Below the pieces are notes generated by a model. It was given only the letters and a program-made list of their open reading frames with translations. It did not search any database and was not told the origin of the DNA. Position numbers and translations under genes: made by a program. A DNA stretch of 9,825 nucleotides, taken from the NCBI GenBank assembly GCA_934339215.1, contig CAKRHU010000038.1:1-9825 (forward strand), given 5' to 3'. Source of the DNA: an uncultured Lacticaseibacillus sp. GTDB lineage: Bacteria > Bacillota > Bacilli > Lactobacillales > Lactobacillaceae. Numbering within the stretch: the first letter of the stretch is position 1; every line of letters starts with the position of its first letter. This document shows, one piece after another, positions 1 to 6,113 of this stretch.

Positions 1-997
1 AAGCACCGGAGGTCCCGTCACTTTCACCCCATGCGCCTTGATCGTAGAAGTTCAAAATGTGTTCCACGCTACCAGTGAATTCAATGGTGCCAAGATAAGA
101 CCCATCCACATCCCGCAAAGCATAATATTGGATCAACACGCGATGGCCGTGCATCATCAACGGCCGAGAAACGGAATCGCGAGAACCATCTTTAAAGGAG
201 TTGATGATCTTCATCACGATCGGCAAAGCCTTTGGTGGGTGACATTCATCGACGCCTTCGCCAATTTCATTGGGATAGCGGACGTGTTCACGGTTTGGCT
301 TGTTGGAATACCAAGTGAAGTGATCCGTGTGATCGATCAAATCGATTTCAAATGGGATCGTGGAGAAAATCTGTTGGACTTCGCGGAAGCTCAAAGACCC
401 GGTGGGGAATTTGATATAAGCATCATCTAAATAAGGTTGTTTTGGCATCGAATCGTCCTCCTTAGGGGCTGTGGTATCAATGAAATCAACAAAATTGTTA
501 AAGTAGCTTTCAAGCTCTGCACGCACTTTGGCATCGGTGACGTTGCCGTCGACAAACACTTTGGCGGCATTGCCGATCAACACTTCATTGCCTGACAACG
601 TATAGGCATCACAATCAGGGCTGGCCAAAATTTGGCGCAAATGCTCTTGTGCGCGGGCAGAAGCTTGCGGGCCATAACTGGTGCCGACGATCATCGCCGG
701 TTTGTGATACAACACATTTTGCTTGTAGGACACCCATTCGATCGCAGACTTCAAGGCCGCTGGAATTGAGTGATCATATTCAGGCGTGGAGAAAATGACC
801 CCATCGGCTTGTTGAATTGCCTTTTTGAAGGACCAAACTTTCATATCTTGCGGTTCATCAATGGAAAAGGCTGGCAGTTGATCGATTTCTAAGATCTTGA
901 TGTCAGCCATCGCTTGGAAATGCTTTTGCATATATTGAAGCAACAAGCGGTTATAGGAAAAATCGGCATTGGTGCCGACGATTGCAACTAATTTCAT
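1..997 (-). CDS. NAD(P)H-dependent FMN reductase fused to a PAS domain (3' end beyond the window)
   Basis: Open for 332 codons from an ATG at 997 to the left edge, where it is cut. Residues 1-175 form a flavodoxin-like NADPH-dependent FMN reductase: the phosphate loop GTNADFSYNR (residues 8-17), the flavin-binding segment TPEYDHSIPAALKSAIEW (71-88) and a hydrophobic strand AMIVGTS (101-107). Residues about 205-318 resemble the PAS domain found at the C-terminus of DUF438 proteins, with the signature CHPPKALPIVMKI (252-264) and YYALRDVDGSYLGTIEF (291-307). The last residues, SDGTSGA, match the beginning of the DxxSGA(S/T) motif used for covalent FMN attachment by ApbE. The start overlaps the stop of the upstream reductase (ATGA), so translation is probably coupled. 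A soluble electron-transfer flavoprotein working with that reductase is inferred. The PAS ligand and the electron acceptor are unknown. Confidence 0.88.
   Translation of the reverse strand, partial: MKLVAIVGTNADFSYNRLLLQYMQKHFQAMADIKILEIDQLPAFSIDEPQDMKVWSFKKAIQQADGVIFSTPEYDHSIPAALKSAIEWVSYKQNVLYHKPAMIVGTSYGPQASARAQEHLRQILASPDCDAYTLSGNEVLIGNAAKVFVDGNVTDAKVRAELESYFNNFVDFIDTTAPKEDDSMPKQPYLDDAYIKFPTGSLSFREVQQIFSTIPFEIDLIDHTDHFTWYSNKPNREHVRYPNEIGEGVDECHPPKALPIVMKIINSFKDGSRDSVSRPLMMHGHRVLIQYYALRDVDGSYLGTIEFTGSVEHILNFYDQGAWGESDGTSGA
446..463 (-). promoter_or_regulatory. Internal ribosome binding site and ATG at the reductase/PAS junction
   Basis: Inside the fused gene, a perfect Shine-Dalgarno AAGGAGG (463-457) stands 8 nt before an in-frame ATG (448-446), which is codon 184. 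The preceding 183 codons match the length of the stand-alone paralogue (186 aa), and the following residues (MPKQPYLDDAYIKFPTG) read like a natural protein start. Either the PAS part is also made as a separate product, or this is a relic of two genes that fused by losing a stop codon. Confidence 0.6.
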
Positions 998-1554
998 GCT
1001 TGGGCCTCCTGAGCAGCTTGATGCATCGCCACAAAATCTTTGAACCCGTTGTAACACAAGGTCAAAAAGTCGATGGTACCTTGATCTTTCAAGTCGCCTT
1101 CAGCAGTGAACGCGTCTTTTGCTTGACCTAACAAGAATTCATTGCCAGGAAAGACTTGGGCAAATACGCCTGGTGAATCCAAAATTTGACGCAAGTGTAA
1201 TTGCGCGCGTGAAGAGCCTTGCGCAAACCTTGAAGCGCCAACGATCATCACCGGTTTGTTTTTGAAGGGATGCAGGCGATAAGATTCCCACTCGATCACT
1301 GACTTTAAGCCACTTGGAACACTGTGGTTATATTCCGGACAGGCGATGATCACCCCATCTGCTGATTCAATTTGTTCAGCTAATTGCACAGCAGGTTCAG
1401 GATCAGTGACCGGATGGTTTTCATTAAACATTGGAAACGGTTTAACTTCGACGAGATCGAGTTGATCGTCATCAAAATGCCGCTGCATAAATTGAAGCAG
1501 TTGGCGATTTACGGATTGGTTCGCGTTTGAGCCAACAATTGCGACAAACTTCAC
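994..1554 (-). CDS. NAD(P)H-dependent FMN reductase
   Basis: A 186-residue flavodoxin-fold oxidoreductase that should reduce a bound flavin with NADPH or NADH in the cytoplasm. The FMN phosphate loop is GSNANQSVNRQ (residues 8-18), the flavin-facing segment is CPEYNHSVPSGLKSVIEW (72-89), and a third conserved stretch is PVMIVGASRFAQGSSRAQ (101-118). The start is taken as GTG at 1554: AAGGAG lies at 1568-1563, giving 8 nt of spacing, and the protein then begins MKFVAIVGSN, parallel to MKLVAIVGTN of the next gene. An in-frame GTG at 1563 overlaps the ribosome binding site and is unlikely. It is a paralogue of the reductase part of the following gene, with which it overlaps by 4 nt. The physiological substrate is unknown; family members include flavin, quinone, azo and chromate reductases. 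Confidence 0.9.
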   Translation of the reverse strand: MKFVAIVGSNANQSVNRQLLQFMQRHFDDDQLDLVEVKPFPMFNENHPVTDPEPAVQLAEQIESADGVIIACPEYNHSVPSGLKSVIEWESYRLHPFKNKPVMIVGASRFAQGSSRAQLHLRQILDSPGVFAQVFPGNEFLLGQAKDAFTAEGDLKDQGTIDFLTLCYNGFKDFVAMHQAAQEAQA

Positions 1555-1577
1555 ATTAATCACTCCTTACGACTAAA

Positions 1578-1597
1578 GTAACGGCTGATGCCATTAC
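1578..1597. promoter_or_regulatory. Inverted repeat over the start of the FMN reductase transcript
   Basis: GTAACGGC (1578-1585), TGAT, GCCATTAC (1590-1597) form an 8-4-8 dyad with one mismatch. It overlaps the transcription start predicted from the -10 box at 1603-1608, so it could be an operator or, once transcribed, a small hairpin in the leader. A related half-site lies at 1636-1646 on the other side of the promoter. Confidence 0.4.
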
Positions 1598-1602
1598 CTA
1601 CG

Positions 1603-1631
1603 ATTGTAACCCATTTAACAAAGATAACCAA
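1603..1631 (-). promoter_or_regulatory. Predicted sigma-70-type promoter of the FMN reductase pair
   Basis: On the minus strand, TTGGTT (1631-1626) and TACAAT (1608-1603) are separated by exactly 17 nt. Predicted transcription start is near 1596, which leaves a leader of about 40 nt before the GTG start. Confidence 0.5.
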
Positions 1632-1635
1632 CGCT

Positions 1636-1656
1636 GTAAATGGCATAGGGTTATGC
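1636..1656. promoter_or_regulatory. Operator-like motif upstream of the FMN reductase -35 box
   Basis: GTAAATGGCAT (1636-1646) repeats, in the opposite orientation, the GTAATGGCAT seen on the minus strand at 1597-1588. It also forms part of a local imperfect palindrome, GCATA (1643-1647) with TATGC (1652-1656). The position, 4 nt beyond the -35 box, suits a regulator site; no regulator can be named. Confidence 0.35.
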
Positions 1657-1772
1657 AAATTCTTGGTGATTTTTGCCTCGTCAAGTCGTGATGCGACGAA
1701 AGCGTGGCGCAACGACGCGGCTGGAAAAATATAACAAAAATTAGTAGCTGATGAAAAGGCTTCCGTTACCTA

Positions 1773-1801
1773 TTGCCTTATTAGTTAATATTCTTTAAAA
1801 T
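1773..1801 (+). promoter_or_regulatory. Predicted pyk promoter
   Basis: TTGCCT (1773-1778) and TAAAAT (1796-1801) are spaced by 17 nt in an AT-rich context. The predicted start near 1808 gives a leader of about 45 nt carrying GGAGG in front of the ATG at 1854. This argues against translation starting at the in-frame GTG at 1809. I found no convincing cre site between the two divergent promoters. Confidence 0.6.
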
Positions 1802-1853
1802 AATAGTCGTGATTGTATCACGCTTACATAACTTTTTGGAGGAAATTTTACCC

Positions 1854-3284
1854 ATGCGTAAAACTAAAATCGTCTCGACTTTAGGCCCAGCATCCAACGA
1901 CTTGAAAACCATCAAAGCTTTGATCAATGCCGGCGCCAACATTTTCCGCTTCAACTTCTCTCACGGCGACCATGAAGAACAACTCGGCCGCATGAACTTG
2001 GTCAAACAAGCGATGAAAGAAACTGGCGTGAAAGTCGGCTTGATGCTTGATACCAAAGGCGCTGAAATCCGCACCACTGCCACCACTGATGGCAACAAAG
2101 TCGCATACTCTGCCGGCGACAAGATCCAATTGTCGATGAATACTGGCAAGCTGTCTCAAAAAGGTGCCATCGACATTACTTACGGCGGCTTATATGATGA
2201 CGTTGAAATCGGCCATCACGTGTTATTTGATGATGGTTTGTTGGATACAGAAATCATCGCCAAAGACGCTGACAAGCGCGAATTGACCCTTGAAGTGCAA
2301 AACCATGCCGAACTTGGCTCCAAAAAAGGCGTGAACTCCCCTGGTGTTTCCTTACAACTCAAAGGCATCACCGAAAAAGATAAAGACGACATCCGCTTTG
2401 GCGTTAAACAAGGCATCAACTTTATCGCCGCATCCTTTGTCCGCAAAGTTTCTGATGTCCAAGAAATCAAAGATGTCTTGGCTGAAGTTGGCGGCGAAGA
2501 TGTGCTGATCATCCCTAAGATCGAATCTCAAGAAGGCATCAACAATGCCGATGACATTTTGGCGGTTGCTGATGGCTTAATGGTGGCGCGTGGCGACATG
2601 GGGATCGAAATTCCTTATGAAGAAGTGGTTGCCGTTGAACAATCCTTGATCCACAAGTGCAACTTGGTGGGCAAGCCAGTCATCACTGCTACTCAAATGC
2701 TCGATTCCATGCAAGAAAACCCACGCCCGACTCGCGCCGAAGTTACCGACGTAGCCTTTGCGGTATTACAAGGCACAGATGCTACCATGCTTTCTGGCGA
2801 ATCGGCTAACGGGGATTACCCAGTGCAATCCGTTCACACTATGGCCGTCATCGACGAACGTGCTGATCGCATGTTGCCAAAGCATTCTCCAGTGTTGGAT
2901 GAATTGAAACAATCTGGCTCTGTGACCACCACCACTGCCATCGCTGCCGTGACTGCCGCAGAACGTGTCAATGCCAAAGCTATCATCGCCTTGACTGCTA
3001 GTGGCTACACCGCACGTCAAATTTCTCGTTTGAAACCAGTTGCCCCAATTTTGGCGGTGACTTACGATGAACGCACGGCATCTGCTCTGTTGCTTTCTTG
3101 GAACGTGACGCCAGTAGTCTTTGACAAAGGCCAATCCTTTGAAGACTTAGTGGCAGACGCTGAAGCCAAGTTAGTGGCTTCAGGCGAACTTGAAGCTGGT
3201 GACGTGGTTGTGATCGTGGCTGGTTTGCCATTATACGAACCAGGCTCTACCAACAACGTGATGTTACGTCGTATCGCCGACTAA
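1854..3284 (+). CDS. pyk: Pyruvate kinase, short form
   Basis: Cytoplasmic enzyme of the last ATP-forming step of glycolysis and the phosphoketolase pathway: PEP + ADP to pyruvate + ATP. The 476-residue protein has all the expected parts: RFNFSHG (residues 32-38, substrate and K+ site), a mobile B domain (about 71-170), LIIPKIESQEG with the active-site Lys222 and Glu224, VARGDMGIEIP with Asp248, TATQMLDSM (278-286), and a C-terminal effector domain with TASGYTAR (381-388) in the sugar-phosphate loop. It ends soon after that domain, so the extra C-terminal PEP-utiliser-like domain found in the roughly 585-aa enzymes of Bacillus and homofermentative lactobacilli is absent. The ATG at 1854 is chosen because a GGAGG ribosome binding site lies just upstream, while the GTG at 1809 coincides with the predicted transcription start. 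It is monocistronic, with no pfkA upstream. Confidence 0.97.
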   Translation: MRKTKIVSTLGPASNDLKTIKALINAGANIFRFNFSHGDHEEQLGRMNLVKQAMKETGVKVGLMLDTKGAEIRTTATTDGNKVAYSAGDKIQLSMNTGKLSQKGAIDITYGGLYDDVEIGHHVLFDDGLLDTEIIAKDADKRELTLEVQNHAELGSKKGVNSPGVSLQLKGITEKDKDDIRFGVKQGINFIAASFVRKVSDVQEIKDVLAEVGGEDVLIIPKIESQEGINNADDILAVADGLMVARGDMGIEIPYEEVVAVEQSLIHKCNLVGKPVITATQMLDSMQENPRPTRAEVTDVAFAVLQGTDATMLSGESANGDYPVQSVHTMAVIDERADRMLPKHSPVLDELKQSGSVTTTTAIAAVTAAERVNAKAIIALTASGYTARQISRLKPVAPILAVTYDERTASALLLSWNVTPVVFDKGQSFEDLVADAEAKLVASGELEAGDVVVIVAGLPLYEPGSTNNVMLRRIAD

Positions 3285-3302
3285 ATTCAAAACCAAATTA
3301 AA

Positions 3303-3337
3303 TTACCCGCCGATTGAATTCGACGGGTGATTTTTTT
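3303..3337 (+). terminator. Rho-independent terminator of pyk
   Basis: Stem ACCCG-C-CGA (3305-3313) against TCG-A-CGGGT (3320-3328), with one internal mismatch and an extra wobble pair, followed by seven T (3331-3337). It lies between the convergent ends of pyk and the YihY-family gene. The minus-strand side has only a broken T-run, so termination of the opposing gene here would be weaker. Confidence 0.85.
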
Positions 3338-3340
3338 CAC

Positions 3341-4336
3341 TTATTGACGCTGCCGTTGTTTCTTGACGAAATCATGGACTTTACCATGTGAGTGATGCAA
3401 ATGCCCGGTGAAATATTCTGCGACCAGCGCGTTGATCACCCCGCCGATCAATAGTAACATGGCGGAAAAATTCAGCCACAACAGCAACACCATCACCGTG
3501 CCTAACGTGCCATATGAGGTAAATCGAGACCCAAATACCCGCATATATAAGGAGAAGCCTTGTGCTAAACCTAACCAACTCGCAATGGTAAAAGCTGCAC
3601 CAGGAATGATCGTCCAGAATTTGATTTTGACATTGGGCAAGAAAAAATCAACCGAGCCGATCACCACGATCAAGGCCGACACGGTCACTGGCCAACGCAA
3701 GCTATCAAACGTGTTCAGCCAACTATCGGATAAGCCTAACAAAGGCACGATCCATTCCAGAAATTGCCGGCCAAAGGTAAAGGCCACCATGACCATGCCT
3801 AATGCGACGATCAATAAGAAGATGATCAACATCGATAAGATCCGCTGGACGAAGTAGTTCTGCGGTGGCGTAATGCCATAAGCTTTGTTGAACCCATTTT
3901 TCAAGCCGTTGATGCCAAGACTTGCGGCCCAAAGCGTGGCAATGGCCCCGATCGATAACGCGGAGCCAGACGTCGAGTTCAACAAGTTGTGAATGATCGG
4001 TTCGATCCAACTCATAATGTCGGACGGTACCACTTGTTCCAAATAATCGGCGACCCCGTCATAAGAGAAACCAAACAACGGCAACAAGTTCCCCAACAAA
4101 ATTAACATCGGAAACATCGACAACAGTGAATAAAAGGCTAACGACGCTGCGGTCATCCCCAGCTCGGCATCATTAAAACGCCGCAATGCGAGCTTCAAAA
4201 ACTCTCGAAACTTCAAACTGCGAGGGATTTTCATGCTGGCTAATGGGACTTGACCTTGGGCAATGGCGAGTTTTTGTTCTTCAGTTAGCGCTTTTGAGGG
4301 CTTGTCGGTGCGGCGTTTCAAACGCGCCTTGGACAT
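3341..4336 (-). CDS. YihY/BrkB-family (UPF0761) inner-membrane protein
   Basis: Polytopic membrane protein of 331 aa. It has a basic N-terminal tail (about residues 1-55), then the family hallmark MTAASLAFYSLLSMFPMLIL (61-80) in the first helix, further hydrophobic segments at about 164-188, 213-234 and 241-263, and the conserved last helix YGTLGTVMVLLLWLNF (275-290) running into LLIGGVINA. The family was once labelled ribonuclease BN, but that assignment was withdrawn; the molecular role is not established. The C-terminus is His-rich and basic (GHLHHSHGKVH, 311-321). The ATG at 4336 has GGAG 9 nt upstream. It follows the preceding membrane-protein gene by 17 nt and is probably cotranscribed with it, as no promoter is apparent in the gap. 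Confidence 0.92.
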   Translation of the reverse strand: MSKARLKRRTDKPSKALTEEQKLAIAQGQVPLASMKIPRSLKFREFLKLALRRFNDAELGMTAASLAFYSLLSMFPMLILLGNLLPLFGFSYDGVADYLEQVVPSDIMSWIEPIIHNLLNSTSGSALSIGAIATLWAASLGINGLKNGFNKAYGITPPQNYFVQRILSMLIIFLLIVALGMVMVAFTFGRQFLEWIVPLLGLSDSWLNTFDSLRWPVTVSALIVVIGSVDFFLPNVKIKFWTIIPGAAFTIASWLGLAQGFSLYMRVFGSRFTSYGTLGTVMVLLLWLNFSAMLLLIGGVINALVAEYFTGHLHHSHGKVHDFVKKQRQRQ

Positions 4337-4353
4337 TCAACTCAGCTCCGATC

Positions 4354-5097
4354 TTAATAAGCTTTGGTAACATTGCCGTCAGCATAGTAGAAATACATAT
4401 GGACCGCCACACTGGACCCATCCACTTGGGTTTGATACAACCCCACTTCATAAGCCGGCACGCCGGTATAATCAGTGGTGTACTGGATCACGCCCACATT
4501 ATCGATGCGCGTATCCGAAGTTTCACTTGGATATTGGGCCATATGGGCTTGCACTGCCGCAACTGCTTTGACTTTCGGGTCGACCGCCGCCGCTTTTGAA
4601 GCACTGGCAGAACTGGCCGCGGCACTGGCGGCTTTGGCAAGGCTTGCGCTGGCGGCTTTAGCACTTGAAGCAGACGCCGCACTCGACGAACTGGCCTTAG
4701 CCGCGACGCTTGAAGACTTGCTGATCGATTCGGATAAACTTTTGGCTTGTTTGGAAACAGATTCGGCCTTTTTTAAACGGGCAGCGCGTTCTTTTTTAGT
4801 GAGCTTTTGGATGCTGCTCTTTTGACTAGAGGTTGCGCTTTGAGCGGCTTGAGCCCCAATCCCAAAATGTGGCAACACCCGATCGTAAACTAAGACCCCT
4901 GCCAGTAAAATCAACACCACGATCAGTTGCTTGCGAGCAGAGCTCACCACCTGTGCCAAGCGGCGTTCACGCGTCCGGACATACTCTTTTTTTCCCGCAG
5001 CGCGAAAGCGAATATAAAAAATGATCAAAACGATCACCAATACACCCACCAGTGCCAACTCACGCAATAACATATTATGTAGCAAACTTGCCCCCAT
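4354..5097 (-). CDS. Unrecognised membrane protein with Ala/Ser-rich stalk and small C-terminal domain
   Basis: I do not recognise a family. The 247-aa protein has two hydrophobic helices (about residues 12-30 and 57-75) joined by a basic loop (KKEYVRTRERR and KQ). By the positive-inside rule the loop is cytoplasmic and both ends are outside. A Lys-rich, probably helical region (about 93-126) leads into a low-complexity Ala/Ser/Lys stretch (127-172), then a compact domain (about 174-247) rich in Tyr and Val, including QYTTDYTGVPAYEVGLYQ (205-222). The start at 5097 is chosen because GGAGG precedes it by 6 nt, and because a good extended -10 element at 5128-5136 would put an in-frame upstream start at 5151 outside the transcript. 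Its tight link to the YihY-family gene suggests a shared envelope role, but this is inference only. Confidence 0.8.
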   Translation of the reverse strand: MGASLLHNMLLRELALVGVLVIVLIIFYIRFRAAGKKEYVRTRERRLAQVVSSARKQLIVVLILLAGVLVYDRVLPHFGIGAQAAQSATSSQKSSIQKLTKKERAARLKKAESVSKQAKSLSESISKSSSVAAKASSSSAASASSAKAASASLAKAASAAASSASASKAAAVDPKVKAVAAVQAHMAQYPSETSDTRIDNVGVIQYTTDYTGVPAYEVGLYQTQVDGSSVAVHMYFYYADGNVTKAY

Positions 5098-5127
5098 AAT
5101 GACCCTCCGCATCTCTCTAATAACTGT

Positions 5128-5136
5128 ATTATACCA
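5128..5136 (-). promoter_or_regulatory. Extended -10 promoter of the two-gene membrane unit
   Basis: Minus strand TGGTATAAT is a perfect TGnTATAAT extended -10. The 17-nt-spaced -35 position holds only a poor match, as is usual for extended -10 promoters. Predicted transcription start is near 5121, about 24 nt before the ATG at 5097. Confidence 0.7.
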
Positions 5137-5180
5137 GTGTGGCCCATGCACGACTAGTCAGCGGCAGTCGGGCACGACAG

Positions 5181-5210
5181 AAAAAAAGCCACTGTGCAGT
5201 TCACACAGTG
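5181..5210 (-). terminator. Rho-independent terminator of the sugar transferase gene
   Basis: Minus strand CACTGTG (5210-5204), 7-nt loop, CACAGTG (5196-5190), then GGC and seven T (5187-5181). It lies 14 nt behind the stop codon and separates this gene from the next promoter at 5128-5136. Confidence 0.88.
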
Positions 5211-5224
5211 ACTAGATATGTAAC

Positions 5225-5896
5225 TTAATAAGCACCATTTGGTTTGATCACGATCACAACGGTTTTGAATAGAATCATCAAGTCTTTGGCAATCGTTGCA
5301 GAATTGATATATTCGATATCCAATTGCACCATTTCATCGAAACCGACGTCACTACGACCGCTGACTTGCCATAAGCCGGTTGCCCCAGGCGTCACGCACA
5401 AACGTTGCTTATCATAAGCGGTGTAGGTGGCAACTTCACGCGGCAACGGTGGACGTGGGCCAACCAACGACATATCACCACGTAAAACATTGTATAGTTG
5501 GGGCAATTCATCGAGGCTATATTTGCGGATCACATGGCCGATTTTCGTAATGCGCGGATCGTCTTTGATCTTAAACATCGCCCCAGTCGTTTCATTTTGC
5601 TGGGCTAATTGATCAACCATTTTATCCGCATTGGCCACCATGGAACGGAACTTCCACATCCGAAATTCATGGCCATTGCGTCCGATGCGCGTTTGCGAAT
5701 AAAAAACTGGTCCAGCTGGATCATCACGTTTGATGATCAACCCGATAATGGCAAAAGGAATCGCCAAAACGATCAAGCCGCATGCTGACGCGACAAAATC
5801 AAAGGCCCGCTTGACAGCCAGATAAACTGGTGACAAACGTTCAGGTACCGCAGCCGGCCGCGCTTTGTGTGAGTTTAATTGTGTCGATGTTTCCAA
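5225..5896 (-). CDS. Polyprenyl-phosphate sugar-1-phosphate transferase (bacterial sugar transferase family)
   Basis: Membrane-associated initiating transferase that moves a sugar-1-phosphate from a nucleotide sugar to undecaprenyl phosphate, the first step in making many exopolysaccharides, capsules or glycans. The 223-aa protein is the minimal monotopic form: N-terminal basic region, KRAFDF (29-34) before one hydrophobic re-entrant helix (34-55), RMWKFRSM (79-86), the catalytic DELPQL (129-134), LVGPRPPLPREV (144-155) and PGATGLWQVSGRSDV (170-184). No ATG is in frame before the helix. TTG at 5896 is preferred because GGGGGGAAG (5909-5901) lies just before it; TTG at 5917 lacks such a site. 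The sugar cannot be told from the sequence. No glycosyltransferase, flippase or polymerase lies beside it, and it is bounded by its own terminator, so it appears to be a solitary gene. Confidence 0.92.
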   Translation of the reverse strand: METSTQLNSHKARPAAVPERLSPVYLAVKRAFDFVASACGLIVLAIPFAIIGLIIKRDDPAGPVFYSQTRIGRNGHEFRMWKFRSMVANADKMVDQLAQQNETTGAMFKIKDDPRITKIGHVIRKYSLDELPQLYNVLRGDMSLVGPRPPLPREVATYTAYDKQRLCVTPGATGLWQVSGRSDVGFDEMVQLDIEYINSATIAKDLMILFKTVVIVIKPNGAY

Positions 5897-5953
5897 ATTG
5901 CTTCCCCCCGTGTGCAACGTGACTACTTACAGCTTAAGCCATTCTTTACCTTT

Positions 5954-5981
5954 ATTCAATAAACTTAACCTAAGTCGTCAA
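5954..5981 (-). promoter_or_regulatory. Candidate proximal promoter of the sugar transferase gene
   Basis: Minus strand TTGACG (5981-5976) and TTGAAT (5959-5954), spacer 16 nt. The -35 is good and the -10 mediocre. It directly abuts the cre-like site at 5982-5996. Confidence 0.4.
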
Positions 5982-5996
5982 AGAACACGCTTTCAT
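5982..5996 (-). promoter_or_regulatory. cre-like site (CcpA binding)
   Basis: ATGAAAGCGTGTTCT fits the catabolite-responsive consensus WTGNAANCGNWNNCW at every defined position but one (G instead of W at position 11). It touches the -35 box of the proximal promoter, so CcpA binding there would affect initiation. Whether it activates or represses cannot be told. Confidence 0.6.
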
Positions 5997-6084
5997 TTGC
6001 AAATATGCAACCCCAAGCCACACTTGTCGTTACTTTTTGGCATGATTAGATCAAATCATTGTCATATCCGTTGCAATTTGTCAC

Positions 6085-6113
6085 AGGATAACTGAATAAC
6101 ATGGCCATGTCAA
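6085..6113 (-). promoter_or_regulatory. Candidate distal promoter with palindrome on the -35 box
   Basis: Minus strand has a perfect TTGACA (6113-6108), 17 nt, then TATCCT (6090-6085). A perfect 12-bp palindrome, ACATGGCCATGT (6110-6099), overlaps the -35 box and spacer and could be an operator. The predicted start near 6078 would give a leader of about 180 nt to the sugar transferase start. Confidence 0.5.

Noticed and set aside
38..430. A plus-strand open frame of 130 codons
   Set aside because: It lies wholly inside the minus-strand FMN reductase-PAS gene, whose translation shows clear domain motifs; the plus-strand product shows none and has no good ribosome binding site.
1698..1712. A cre-like sequence (CGAAAGCGTGGCGC) upstream of pyk
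   Set aside because: It mismatches the cre consensus at four or more defined positions, so catabolite control of pyk is not supported by it.
1809..1853. An N-terminal extension of pyruvate kinase starting at GTG 1809
   Set aside because: It coincides with the predicted transcription start, has no ribosome binding site, and the family's conserved start (MRKTKIVSTLGP) follows the ATG at 1854, which has GGAGG upstream.
4475..4825. A plus-strand Ala/Leu-rich open frame opposite the stalk-protein gene
   Set aside because: It is the complement of the low-complexity Ala/Ser codons (GCN/AGC read backwards), which keeps that frame open by chance.
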